64,000 bases of DNA, taken from Streptomyces sp. NBC_00425 (GTDB lineage Bacteria; Actinomycetota; Actinomycetes; Streptomycetales; Streptomycetaceae). Location of the stretch: contig NZ_CP107928.1 of NCBI RefSeq assembly GCF_036030735.1, forward strand, positions 8,804,001 to 8,868,000, read 5' to 3'. Below are positions 32,498-40,761 of this stretch, one piece after another. Every line of letters starts with the position of its first letter. The first letter of the stretch is position 1. The translations under genes and the position numbers were made by a program. The notes beneath the pieces are model-generated. The model ran no database searches, had not been told where the DNA came from, and was given only the letters and a program-made list of their open reading frames with translations.

Positions 32498-32840
32498 GAG
32501 GCTCTCCGATGCGGGACGGTACGACGAAGGCTGACGCGAGGGCCGTTACGACTGTGGCACAGCCCGCGACGCGGTGTAAGGGATTTGGCAACACACGATT
32601 CGGTGGTGCTTCCGGCATATGCCAGTGTCTTCACGAAGGGGTGCGGGGGTGCGGCGCGGACGCCTCGAGCAGGCTTCAAGTCGTAGACAGAGTACGTGAC
32701 TTGAGGGACTGGTGAGGGGGCTGGGGTGAGTGTCATCCGGGTGTTCGACGGGCATATGTTCTACGCTTCCGGGGGTGTGATGCAGGTCACATCAATTGGT
32801 GGCGGGCAAGGCGTAATGCGATCGGCCCCCGCGAGGTCCT
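32498..32840. other. 343-nt divergent promoter region (phosphatase / SsgA-like)
   Basis: No open frame here resembles a protein. The region carries the promoters of two divergent genes. It is less G+C-rich than its surroundings near 32585-32640 and 32690-32800. Its clearest element is the Crp-type palindrome at 32776-32791. Confidence 0.6.
32776..32791. promoter_or_regulatory. Candidate Crp binding site upstream of the SsgA-like gene
   Basis: TGTGATGCAGGTCACA has perfect TGTGA / TCACA arms with a 6-bp centre. It matches the Streptomyces Crp pattern GTG-N6-GNCAC exactly. The centre is about 57 bp upstream of the first possible start codon (32841), a position suitable for activation. Streptomyces Crp acts in germination and secondary metabolism. 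Confidence 0.6.
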
Positions 32841-33260
32841 ATGTGCATGGACACCACTCTGGAACAACCCGTCCGCGCCTGGTTGGTCACCGCGGAGGAC
32901 CAGGCGCTGCCCGTGCCCGCCACGCTCCGCTACGACGGCGCCGACCCGTTCGCCGTGCACGTGGACTTCCCGTCCGAGGTCTCCCTCGCGGGCGAGCCGG
33001 TGACCTGGACCTTCGGCCGCGGGTTGCTGGAGGAGGGCGTGGACGGTCCGGCCGGGAGCGGCGACGTGCACATCTGGCCCTGCGGGCGGGTCCGTACGGT
33101 GGTGGAGTTCCACTCCCCGCTCGGGATGGCCCTGCTCCAGTTCGACACCGGGGCCCTGCGCCGTTTCCTGCTGCGCAGCTACGCGGTCGTGGCCCGTGGC
33201 GGCGAGGACGTCGACGGCGCGCTCGACCGGGGTCTGCAGGCCCTGCTCGGCAACGTCTGA
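32841..33260 (+). CDS. SsgA-like protein (SALP), sporulation/cell-division regulator
   Basis: A 139-residue SALP, a family restricted to sporulating actinomycetes that controls septum placement and peptidoglycan remodelling during sporulation. Family features are LPVPATLRYDGADPFAVHVD, VTWTFGRGLLEEGV, GDVHIWPCGRVRTVVEFHS and the C-terminal LRRFLLRSYAVV. The length is typical. The start is either ATG 32841 or ATG 32847; GAGG lies 4 or 10 nt upstream respectively. Which of SsgA-G it corresponds to was not resolved, but SsgB is excluded by sequence. A perfect Crp-type palindrome is about 50 bp upstream. Confidence 0.92.
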   Translation: MCMDTTLEQPVRAWLVTAEDQALPVPATLRYDGADPFAVHVDFPSEVSLAGEPVTWTFGRGLLEEGVDGPAGSGDVHIWPCGRVRTVVEFHSPLGMALLQFDTGALRRFLLRSYAVVARGGEDVDGALDRGLQALLGNV

Positions 33261-33272
33261 GACCGCTCCCGC

Positions 33273-34298
33273 TCAGCGGTCGCCGGCGGCGTACAGCCCG
33301 GGGCGCGGGGCGAGTTCGACGCCGACGCGCGCCCCGGTCTCCAGGGCCCGGACCCCGGCCTCGGCGACGGCCGAGGCCGCGTAGCCGTCCCACACGGACG
33401 GTCCGGTGACCCGGCCCCGCCGCGTGGCGTCGACCCAGGTCTGCACCTCGCGGTCGTAGGCGTCGGCGAACCGCACGAGGTAGTCCTGCGGCACCTCCAC
33501 GCCGGCGGAGCCCCGCGCGGTGACGAGCGGGCCGTGGTCGTCGCCGACGCGCGCGCTGCCCGCCTCGCACACGGCCTCGCAGCGCACCTGGTACCCGAAG
33601 CCGCAGTTGACGAAGACCTCCACGTCGACCAGGGCGCCGCCCGAGGTCTCGAAGAGCACGAACTGGGGGTCCAGCAGGCCCTGCGGGGCGCCGGGCGAGG
33701 GGCGCGGCCGCAGCACGGAGACCGAGGTCAGCTCCTGGCCGAGCAGCCAGCGGGCCGCGTCGATCTCGTGCGACACCGAACTGTCGACCAGCATCGCGCT
33801 CGTGAAGCCCGGCGGCGAGGACACGTTGCGGTGCACGCAGTGCAGCATCAGCGGCCGTCCCAGCCGCCCGTCGTCCAGCAGCGCCTTCAGGCGGCGGTAC
33901 TCGGCGTCGTACCGCCGCATGAACCCGATCTGCGCCAGCCGCCGTCCGAGCCGGGCCTCCGCCTCCAGCACCCGCAGCGCCCCCGCCGGGTCCGGAACCA
34001 TGGGTTTCTCGCAGAGGACCGGAAGGCCGCGGGCGAAGGCCGCGAGCAACGCCTCCTGGTGGGCGGGGCCGGGCGAGGCGATCAGCACGGCCGCGACGCC
34101 GGGCGCGTCGAGCGCGGCCTCCGCCTCCGTGTGGACCGTCACCGCGTCGAGGCCGGCCGCGGCCTCCTCGGCGCGCGCCGCGTCGGGGTCGGCCACAGCG
34201 GCCACCCTGGCGCCGCTCACCACACGATCCAGGCGGCGTACGTGGTCGGCGCCCATGTGTCCGGCGCCCAGTACGGCCACGCCCAGCAGGTCGCCCAC
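33273..34298 (-). CDS. Gfo/Idh/MocA-family NAD(P)-dependent oxidoreductase
   Basis: A 341-residue dehydrogenase. The N-terminal Rossmann fold has [17 protein letters not shown] (residues 7-23). The family EKP motif is in PVLCEKPM near residue 95, where the Lys is catalytic. The C-terminal domain contains [16 protein letters not shown], with the conserved Asp-His pair near residue 175. This is the pattern of inositol 2-dehydrogenase-like enzymes. The substrate is likely a polyol or sugar but is not determined. The start is GTG 34298. It is convergent with the SsgA-like gene (12 bp apart) and downstream of the baeRF gene on the same strand. Confidence 0.91.
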   Translation of the reverse strand: MGDLLGVAVLGAGHMGADHVRRLDRVVSGARVAAVADPDAARAEEAAAGLDAVTVHTEAEAALDAPGVAAVLIASPGPAHQEALLAAFARGLPVLCEKPMVPDPAGALRVLEAEARLGRRLAQIGFMRRYDAEYRRLKALLDDGRLGRPLMLHCVHRNVSSPPGFTSAMLVDSSVSHEIDAARWLLGQELTSVSVLRPRPSPGAPQGLLDPQFVLFETSGGALVDVEVFVNCGFGYQVRCEAVCEAGSARVGDDHGPLVTARGSAGVEVPQDYLVRFADAYDREVQTWVDATRRGRVTGPSVWDGYAASAVAEAGVRALETGARVGVELAPRPGLYAAGDR

Positions 34299-34383
34299 GC
34301 GCCCGCCCCCTCCCCCTCGACGATCACGCCGTAGCGTACGCCGCCGGGGAAAGCAGCTGAACAGGGCCGTGGCGAGCTCGCGG

Positions 34384-35478
34384 TCAGTAGCGCAGCACCC
34401 CCGCGATGCCGTCCATCTCGCCCAGGGTGCCGTCCGGCACGAAGCGCACCGCGGCGCCCGTCTCCAGACACTGCTCGACGATCTCGTCGACGATGTCCTC
34501 GCGGGCGTCCAGATCGCCGCTCGCGGCCGGGACGAGGTGGTCCCCGTGGTCGCGGACCGTGATCCGGTAGTTCTCCTCGACGGCCAGCAGCCGGACCCGG
34601 CCCTCCCGCGCGTTCTGCCACACCTCGTCGACGCCGGCCGCGAACATGCGGTGCCCGCGCGCCGAGTCGAAGACCCGGGCGATCGACGCCAGGTCCCGGC
34701 GGGACTCCGCGTCGAGCAGCGGGCGCACCGCCTGCCACACGGCCTCGGGCGGGCCGTGCGAGAGTCCGCCGTGCGCGATGTGCAGGGCGTCGCGGGTGAC
34801 GCCGCCCAGCTCGTCGAGGAGCGACAGCGCCGCCTGCTCGCCGGTGACGAACAGTGGGCGCGGGTGCGAGCGCAGCAGTCCGCCGACGGCGGTGTCGGCG
34901 TCGCGCAGGAAGTGGCGCGTGCCCTCGTCGCGGAACGTGCTGGGCAGGTCGCCGGTCCGCTGCATGCGCTCGGCGTCGAAGTTCGGCCGGCTCCTGACCA
35001 GGGGGAAGCCGCCGGTGTGCTCCTCGGTGACCCGGTCGGCGCCGCCGTTCCACAGCGTGACGCGGTCCGCGGAGACCGAGAGCACCCAGAAGGGCCGTTC
35101 GGCGGCCTGCGCGGAGACCAGGTTGCGGGTCAGGAAGGTGTCGGAGAGCACCACGCGTTCGGGCACGGGGCGGGCCAGCGACCACACCTGGTGCTCGCCC
35201 GGCGCCGCGTAGATGACCAGGCCGTCCTCGCTGTGCGTCAGGTCGACCTCGGCCAGCGCGCGATCCAGGTGTCCCGCGACGTCGGCGCGCCGCTCGCGGG
35301 TGATCGCCGGATCGTGCTCCAGCTGTCTCTTCGCCTCCGCCACGACGTTGCGGAGCCGGACCCGGTCCTGGGCGTTGCCGGGTTCGCGGCGGTGCGTCGG
35401 CGTCAGCACGGACACCGCCGGATAGGGCCGTGGGCGGCGCAGTTCGGAGAGGGTGGCGGGGCTGAGTGCGTGCTCCAT
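34384..35478 (-). CDS. eRF1-like (baeRF-type) protein, possible ribosome-associated factor
   Basis: A 364-residue protein of the bacterial archaeo-eukaryotic release factor-like group. The N-terminus is typical ([20 protein letters not shown]), and the middle domain reads [19 protein letters not shown]. The C-terminal L7Ae-like part includes [10 protein letters not shown] and a last domain with [20 protein letters not shown]. The superfamily includes Balon, which occupies the ribosomal A site during dormancy, and mycobacterial Rv2629. No GGQ motif is present, so peptide release is not expected. ATG 35478 is the natural start. It is divergent from an alpha/beta hydrolase. Confidence 0.8.
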   Translation of the reverse strand: MEHALSPATLSELRRPRPYPAVSVLTPTHRREPGNAQDRVRLRNVVAEAKRQLEHDPAITRERRADVAGHLDRALAEVDLTHSEDGLVIYAAPGEHQVWSLARPVPERVVLSDTFLTRNLVSAQAAERPFWVLSVSADRVTLWNGGADRVTEEHTGGFPLVRSRPNFDAERMQRTGDLPSTFRDEGTRHFLRDADTAVGGLLRSHPRPLFVTGEQAALSLLDELGGVTRDALHIAHGGLSHGPPEAVWQAVRPLLDAESRRDLASIARVFDSARGHRMFAAGVDEVWQNAREGRVRLLAVEENYRITVRDHGDHLVPAASGDLDAREDIVDEIVEQCLETGAAVRFVPDGTLGEMDGIAGVLRY

Positions 35479-35596
35479 ACGAGCACGATAGGTCCGAATC
35501 GCGTAGCGGGCATTCGGGGCAAGGCGGGCGCGGAGGAGGCGTGCGTGGTCACACTTCGGTCTCCCCGGTGGCCGCCGGTGACGGCGACCCCCGCGG

Positions 35597-35623
35597 CCGG
35601 TTACCGTACGCGTCAGTAACCGG
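35597..35623. promoter_or_regulatory. Dyad operator upstream of the alpha/beta hydrolase
   Basis: CCGGTTAC (35597-35604) and GTAACCGG (35616-35623) are perfect 8-bp arms with an 11-bp spacer, ending 22 bp before the hydrolase ATG. TTAC...GTAA symmetry is common for TetR-family sites controlling lipid-metabolism genes. The position suggests repression of the hydrolase. Confidence 0.55.
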
Positions 35624-35645
35624 GACCGCACCGCAGGAGGCATCC

Positions 35646-36446
35646 ATGCCGCAGCTCGAAGTCGACGGCGCAGCACTGACGTACGACGACGAGGGCCCGC
35701 GCGACGGCGACGGCGTGCCCCTGGTGTTCGTGCACGGCTGGACGGCCAACCGGCACCGCTGGGACCACCAGATGGCGCACTTCGCCGCGAAGCGCCGTGT
35801 CATCCGGTTCGACCTGCGCGGGCACGGCGAGAGCAGCGGGGCGGGCGTGAAGACGGTCGAGGAGCTGGCCCGGGACCTCCTCGCCCTCCTCGACCACCTG
35901 GAGATCGAGCGGTTCGTGCTGGTCGGCCACTCGATGGGCGGGATGATCTCGCAGACCGTGGCCCTCTCCCACCCCGAGCGGGTGGAGCGCATGGTGCTGG
36001 TGAACTCCATCGGCCGCATGACCTACAGCCGGGGCCGGGGCCTGCTGATGGGCGTCTCCACCCTCGTCCCCTTCAAGTGGTTCGTCGCCGCCAACATCCA
36101 GCGCGCCTTCGCCCCCGGCTACCCGCGTGACGAGATCCGCGCGTACGTCAAGTCCTCGGCGGACACCCCTCGCGAGGTCGTCATGACCCTGTACGGCGCC
36201 ATGCGGGCCTTCGACGTCCTCGACCGGGTCGGCGAGATCCAGGCCCCGACGCTGATGATCCACGGCTACCACGACATCCAGCTCCCGGTGGGGCAGATGC
36301 TGCGGATGGCCAAGGCATACCCGGACGCCACCGTGCGCATCATCGACGCCGGTCACGAACTCCCGGTGGAGAAGCCGGCCGAGCTGACCGCGGCGATCGA
36401 CGCCTTCGTGACCGTCGGGTCCGTCGGGTCCGTCGGGTCCGTGTAG
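35646..36446 (+). CDS. Alpha/beta hydrolase
   Basis: A 266-residue alpha/beta hydrolase. The oxyanion HGW is in FVHGWTANRHRWD, and the nucleophile elbow is VGHSMGGM (Ser near residue 97). The acid Asp is in HGYHDIQLPVG, and the catalytic His in IDAGHELPVEKP. The overall pattern is close to haloperoxidase/esterase-type enzymes, and the substrate is unknown. The start is supported by GCAGGAGGC. The last codons consist of three 9-bp repeats (VGS)3, so the C-terminal tail length is probably variable. A dyad operator lies just upstream. Confidence 0.9.
   Translation: MPQLEVDGAALTYDDEGPRDGDGVPLVFVHGWTANRHRWDHQMAHFAAKRRVIRFDLRGHGESSGAGVKTVEELARDLLALLDHLEIERFVLVGHSMGGMISQTVALSHPERVERMVLVNSIGRMTYSRGRGLLMGVSTLVPFKWFVAANIQRAFAPGYPRDEIRAYVKSSADTPREVVMTLYGAMRAFDVLDRVGEIQAPTLMIHGYHDIQLPVGQMLRMAKAYPDATVRIIDAGHELPVEKPAELTAAIDAFVTVGSVGSVGSV
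36414..36440 (+). repeat. 9-bp tandem repeat at the end of the hydrolase gene
   Basis: GTCGGGTCC is repeated three times without interruption and encodes VGSVGSVGS just before the final Val and stop. This is a likely slippage site that changes the tail length without shifting the frame. Confidence 0.85.
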
Positions 36447-36457
36447 TCCTCGCGACG

Positions 36458-37948
36458 TCACCCGAAGCTGTCCGGGTCCGCCGCCTTCCAGTCCGCCTCC
36501 CACGACTCGGGCGGTCCGGCGAGCAGTTCGCCCGGCGCGAGCCACTCGTACAGCTCCGCGTACGAGCGCTCGGAGCCGGGCCCGGTCCGCCGGACCAGCA
36601 GGGCGGGGGTGAGCCCGCCCGGTTCGCGCACGCCCATGGCGGCCATGATCCGCACCGCGTCACGGACCGTCTCGCGCTGGTAGCGCCGGACCTGGCGGGC
36701 CTTGTCGGCCACATGCAGCGCGCGGACCCGCAACGGGTCCTGCGTCGCCACGCCGGCCGGACAGGCGCCGGTGTGGCAGCGCCCGGCCCGCACGCAGCCG
36801 ACGGCGAGCATCATGGCGCGGGCCGCGTTGGTGTAGTCGGCGCCCTGCACGAGCCGTCGGACGATGTCCGAGCCCGACGCCACCCGACCGCTCGCCCCGA
36901 TCCGCACCCGGTCCCGGAGGCCGACGCCGGCGAGGGCGTTGTGCACCGTGATCAGCCCCTGGGTGAGCGGCATGCCCAGCCGCCCGGAGAACTCCGCCGG
37001 CGCCGCGCCCGTGCCGCCCTCCGACCCGTCCACCACCACGAAGTCGGGCGTCACGCCCTCCGCCGCCATCGCCCGGCAGACCGCGAGGAACTCCCGCCGC
37101 GAGCCCACGCACAGCTTGAACCCGGTCGGCTTGCCGCCCGCGAGTTCCCGCAACCGGGCCACGAACAGCACCAGTTCGCGCGGCGTCGAGAACGTCCGGT
37201 GGACGGGCGGCGACACCACGGGTTCACCCACCGGTACCTTCCGCTCCCGGGCGATCTCGACGCCGACCTTCACGCCGGGGAGCACCGCGCCGCTGCCCGG
37301 CGACGCGCCCTGCGACAGCTTCAGCGACACGCACTTCACCTCGGGCAGCGCCGCCTTGTCCGCGAACTCCCGCTCGTCGAACCCGCCGTCGGCGGTACGA
37401 CAGCCGAAGTACCCCGTCCCGATCTCCCACACGAGGTCGCCCCCGCCGCGCAGATGGTGCTCCGACAACCCGCCCTCGCCGGTGTCCTGGGCGAAACGCC
37501 CCAGTGCGGCACCCCGGTTGAGGGCGAGGACCGCACGCGAGGACAGCGCGCCGAAGCTCATCGCGGACACGTTCAGCAGGGCCATGTCGTACGGCTGGGA
37601 GCAGTCGGGCCCGCCCACCCGCACCACCGGCGGCTCCTCGGCCGCCTCGACGGGACGCAGTGAGGGCACCAGGTACTCGTGCTCGTCCGGCTCGCCGGCG
37701 GCTTCGGCCGGGTCCTTCCGGCCGGCCCTCTCGGGCAGCGCCCGCGCCGTCGGGTACCGCAGACGTCCGACCAGCGGGTAGTTGCGCGGTACGGAGCGGC
37801 CGCGCTGCACCAGATCCCGGACGCCGAGGCAGGCCGCAGCCAGCAGCGGTCCGGCCGCGATCCACCACCGGGCGGACAGGCCGGCCGCCGCGAGCGTCGC
37901 CACGGCCGCGCCCAGGGCGACGAGCAGCAGCGGCAGGAACCGGCGCAC
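36458..37948 (-). CDS. FMN-binding glutamate synthase-family protein with N-terminal membrane anchor
   Basis: A 496-residue protein related to the synthase domain of glutamate synthase. Two N-terminal hydrophobic helices (residues about 4-43) anchor it in the membrane. The FMN barrel has AMSFGALSSRAVLALNRGAA, GYFGCRTADGGFD, VVVDGSEGGTGAAPAEF and the cluster-type region CVRAGRCHTGACPAGVATQD, where the Cys spacing fits an Fe-S cluster. No glutaminase domain or small subunit is nearby, so glutamate synthesis is doubtful. A stand-alone flavin/Fe-S oxidoreductase is more likely. The GTG start directly abuts the stop of the upstream peptidase gene, so they form an operon. Confidence 0.9.
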   Translation of the reverse strand: MRRFLPLLLVALGAAVATLAAAGLSARWWIAAGPLLAAACLGVRDLVQRGRSVPRNYPLVGRLRYPTARALPERAGRKDPAEAAGEPDEHEYLVPSLRPVEAAEEPPVVRVGGPDCSQPYDMALLNVSAMSFGALSSRAVLALNRGAALGRFAQDTGEGGLSEHHLRGGGDLVWEIGTGYFGCRTADGGFDEREFADKAALPEVKCVSLKLSQGASPGSGAVLPGVKVGVEIARERKVPVGEPVVSPPVHRTFSTPRELVLFVARLRELAGGKPTGFKLCVGSRREFLAVCRAMAAEGVTPDFVVVDGSEGGTGAAPAEFSGRLGMPLTQGLITVHNALAGVGLRDRVRIGASGRVASGSDIVRRLVQGADYTNAARAMMLAVGCVRAGRCHTGACPAGVATQDPLRVRALHVADKARQVRRYQRETVRDAVRIMAAMGVREPGGLTPALLVRRTGPGSERSYAELYEWLAPGELLAGPPESWEADWKAADPDSFG

Positions 37949-39583
37949 TCAGCCGGCGTCCTCGTCCGGCCCGCACGAGCTGCCGCTGGGCGGGAGCGAA
38001 CCGTACAGCAGGAAGTCGTCGACCTTGCGGTGCACGCACTTCGACGATCCGTACCCGGTGTGGCCCTCGCCCTTGTTGTCGAGCACCACGGCCGGCGATC
38101 CGAGGCGCTTCGCCGTCTCCACGGTCCAGCGGTACGGCGTCGCCGGGTCGCCACGCGTGCCGACCAGGAGGATCTTCGGCGAGCGGAGGTCTTTCACCTC
38201 GTCCCGGATGAAGTCGGTGCCCTTGGGGCGGCCGTAGCACAGCAGGACCTCGTTGAGCCGGTACCGGCCGAAGACCGGCGACGCCTTGTCGTAGGCGGCC
38301 CGCAGCCGTTCGAGGTCCGCGGTGATCCGGGCGGCGGTGGGCCGGTCCGGGTCGTCCGCGCAGTTGATCGCCATCAGCGCCGCGGGCAGGTTGTCGAGGG
38401 GGACGTCCTCCGCGTCGACCAGGGCGCCGGGGGAGGGGTCGGTGCGGCCCGCGGACCGCGGCGGCAGCGGCACGGGGAACGGCAGCGGACGGGCGAAGCC
38501 GCCGGTCGTGAACCCGAGGACCCCGCTGGGGTCGCCGTTCTCGATCAGCTGGGCCAGCGACCTCTCCAGCAGGGGCCACAGTTCCCTGCTGTACAGGCCC
38601 TGCCCGAGGGCGCCGACGAGGTCCTGCCCGGTGAAGTCGTCGCCGAAGTCGGTCGGCAGGGGATCCTCGTCGAGCGAGCGGACGAGCCGCACGACCTCCT
38701 GGCGTGCCACCCGCGGATCCTGCCCGAAGGGGCAGGCGATGTCCTTCACGCACCAGTTGACGAAGTCGTCGAGCGCGATCTGCTGGCCCCGGGCGCCCGC
38801 CATGCCCTGCTCGGTGAGCGGCTCGGTGAGGGTGTCGACCCCGTCGAGGACCATCCGCCCCACCTTGTCGGGGAACCGGGCCGCGTAGACCGCGCCCAGC
38901 CGGCTGCCGTAGGAGAAGCCGAGATAGTTGAGCTTCCTGTCACCGAGCGCCTGGCGCATGACGTCGAGGTCCTGGGCCGCGTCGACGGTGCCGATGTGCG
39001 GCAGGACCGGTCCGGAGTGCTCCGCGCAGTCGGCGGCCGCCTGCTTCAGCCGGCTGAGCAGCTCCGGCGGATCGGCGACGGCGGTGTCGTCGTTCAGCGG
39101 GGCCAGCCCGCTCTCCTCGCCGTCCCCGCAGCTGACGGGGGAGGAGCGGCCGACGCCGCGCGGATCGAGGGTGACCACGTCGTAGCCGTCCGTCAGATCC
39201 ATGAACTCCTTGCCGCCGTAGGCGAGTTCGGGGACGCCCGCGCCGCCGGGACCGCCGAAGTTGAGCACCACCGAACCGCGCCTGTCCCCGGTGGCCCGGT
39301 ATCGGGCGAGCGCGAGGTCGAGCGTGCCCGCCCGGGGACGGGAGTAGTCGAGCGGCACGGTCAGCTTGGCGCACTGCAGGTCCTTGGGCATGCCCTCGCC
39401 CTTGCACGCCGACCAGGTGACCTTCTGACCGGAGAACCGGGACAGGTCGGGACGGTCGTCCCCGTCGCCCGCGCGGTTCGCGGCGACCGTCGGCAGACCC
39501 GCGCCGCCGAGCAGGGTCAGTGCGGCGGTCGCGGCGAGCGCACAGCTCCGCAGCCCGGGCCGCGTCGACAGATGGGCCAGCAT
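37949..39583 (-). CDS. Secreted TAP-like peptidase (tripeptidyl aminopeptidase family)
   Basis: A 544-residue alpha/beta-hydrolase peptidase of the Streptomyces SlpD/SlpE/TAP type. A signal peptide (CALAATAALTLLGGAG) is followed by VLNFGGPGGAGVPELA (oxyanion region), the nucleophile elbow LGFSYGSRLGAVYAARFPDK, and the C-terminal TAP cap with the His in NKGEGHTGYG. It should remove N-terminal peptides outside the cell. No lipobox Cys is seen near the cleavage region, so it is secreted rather than lipid-anchored. ATG 39583 is chosen because GGAGG lies 5 nt upstream; a longer frame lacks this. It abuts the FMN protein gene downstream. Confidence 0.89.
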   Translation of the reverse strand: MLAHLSTRPGLRSCALAATAALTLLGGAGLPTVAANRAGDGDDRPDLSRFSGQKVTWSACKGEGMPKDLQCAKLTVPLDYSRPRAGTLDLALARYRATGDRRGSVVLNFGGPGGAGVPELAYGGKEFMDLTDGYDVVTLDPRGVGRSSPVSCGDGEESGLAPLNDDTAVADPPELLSRLKQAAADCAEHSGPVLPHIGTVDAAQDLDVMRQALGDRKLNYLGFSYGSRLGAVYAARFPDKVGRMVLDGVDTLTEPLTEQGMAGARGQQIALDDFVNWCVKDIACPFGQDPRVARQEVVRLVRSLDEDPLPTDFGDDFTGQDLVGALGQGLYSRELWPLLERSLAQLIENGDPSGVLGFTTGGFARPLPFPVPLPPRSAGRTDPSPGALVDAEDVPLDNLPAALMAINCADDPDRPTAARITADLERLRAAYDKASPVFGRYRLNEVLLCYGRPKGTDFIRDEVKDLRSPKILLVGTRGDPATPYRWTVETAKRLGSPAVVLDNKGEGHTGYGSSKCVHRKVDDFLLYGSLPPSGSSCGPDEDAG

Positions 39584-39744
39584 CAGTGCCTCCAAGGACG
39601 CCCGCAGCGGTCCGGGAACGGCGCCCTCGATCACGATAAGCGGCAGGTGCACACGCCGCCTCCGGGCGGCAGGGCGGGCCCCGCAGCGCAGCCCGCCGTC
39701 CGTTCCGCGCGGGTGACACCCGATGGAGTGAAAGGACGTTCAGG

Positions 39745-39772
39745 CATAACTCGGACGCTTCGCCGACGTTCT
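39745..39772 (+). promoter_or_regulatory. BldN-like promoter upstream of the chaplin gene
   Basis: CATAAC (39745-39750), a 16-nt spacer and CGTTCT (39767-39772) compare with the sigma-BldN pattern CGTAAC-N16-CGTTGA at 5 of 6 and 4 of 6 positions. The spacing is exact. The -10 end is 49 bp before the chaplin ATG. Chaplin genes are known BldN targets, so context supports the match. Confidence 0.5.
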
Positions 39773-39821
39773 ATCGGGTGCGGGCGAGTGCCCGCGATTC
39801 AAGTCTGGAAGGCAGGGACCC

Positions 39822-40604
39822 ATGAAGCGGGTTACCCGAACCGGTGTGATGGCCGTCGCGGTGGTCTCCGGCGCGATGGCTGTGACACTGCCCGCACACG
39901 CCGACTCCGCGGCGAACGGCGTCGCGGCCGGCTCGCCGGGGCTGATCTCCGGCAACGGGGTGCAGCTGCCGGTACACCTCCCGGTGAACCTGTGCGGGAA
40001 CACGGTCGACGTGGTGGGGGTGCTGAACCCCGCCGCGGGCAACACCTGTGCCAACAAGGGCGGCGCCGACGCCTCCGGCGGGCGCGGCGGGCAGGGTGCG
40101 CACAGCGGGCATGGCGGGCGCGGCGGGCATGGCGAGCAGGGTGAGCACGGTGAGCACGGCGGGCGCGGCGGGTCCGGGGCGTCGTCCGGCGGCGGCGCCA
40201 CCGCGCAGGGCGACATGGAGAACTCCCCGGGCGTCGTCTCCGGCAACGGCCTTCAGCTGCCGGTGCAGCTCCCGGTGAACGTCAGCGGGAACAGCGTCAA
40301 CGTCGTCGGCATCGGCGATCCGGCGTTCGGCAACGAGTCGGTGAACATCTCCGGCGAGAAGCCCGAGCAGCCCGTGCACCGGCCGCCGACCCGGCACACC
40401 CCGCCCGAGCAGCCCCAGCACCCGGGGCCGAAGGCCAACCCCTCGGTGCCGGCCGTCGAGTCCGGGAGCAGGGGTCCCGAGGCGCTGTCGTCGCTGGCCC
40501 ACACGGGCGCCGACGCCACGCGGACCGCGCTGGCGGGCAGTACGGCGATGCTGCTCGGCGGAGTGCTGCTGTACCGCAGGTTCCGCCCCGGCGCGGAGCG
40601 CTGA
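39822..40604 (+). CDS. Long chaplin with sortase motif and a Cys-less second chaplin domain
   Basis: A 260-residue hydrophobic aerial-hyphae surface protein. A signal peptide (residues 1-27) is followed by chaplin domain 1 (about 37-80: SPGLISGNGVQLPVHLPVNL, with Cys in NLCGNT and GNTCAN). A Gly/His-rich linker of about 50 residues follows, then chaplin domain 2 (about 134-175: SPGVVSGNGLQLPVQLPVNV). In domain 2 both Cys positions are Ser (NVSGNS, GNESVN). A Pro-rich spacer leads to the sorting motif LAHTG, a helix and a basic tail. LAxTG motifs are used by class E sortases for wall attachment. No sortase gene is adjacent. It follows a BldN-like promoter and ends with a strong terminator. Confidence 0.93.
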   Translation: MKRVTRTGVMAVAVVSGAMAVTLPAHADSAANGVAAGSPGLISGNGVQLPVHLPVNLCGNTVDVVGVLNPAAGNTCANKGGADASGGRGGQGAHSGHGGRGGHGEQGEHGEHGGRGGSGASSGGGATAQGDMENSPGVVSGNGLQLPVQLPVNVSGNSVNVVGIGDPAFGNESVNISGEKPEQPVHRPPTRHTPPEQPQHPGPKANPSVPAVESGSRGPEALSSLAHTGADATRTALAGSTAMLLGGVLLYRRFRPGAER

Positions 40605-40624
40605 GCGGGGCCTGCGGGCGGGGA

Positions 40625-40654
40625 CCGCGGGCCCCGGTGAGCCGGGGCCCGCGG
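40625..40654 (+). terminator. Strong hairpin after the chaplin gene
   Basis: CCGCGGGCCCCGG (40625-40637), loop TGAG, CCGGGGCCCGCGG (40642-40654): a perfect 13-bp stem 20 bp after the chaplin stop. Confidence 0.85.
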
Positions 40655-40761
40655 CCCACCGACCGGCGCGGCCGCGCCCGGCCCTCCCGGATGCGCGCGT
40701 CGGCTGCCCGCGCGGCCGTAATTGCGTTGTGCGCGGCGACCCGGGGTGTTGGGGTGGGCGC

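Noticed and set aside
36458..37948. Calling the FMN protein a true glutamate synthase (gltB)
   Set aside because: It lacks the glutaminase domain and has a membrane anchor; no gltD is adjacent.
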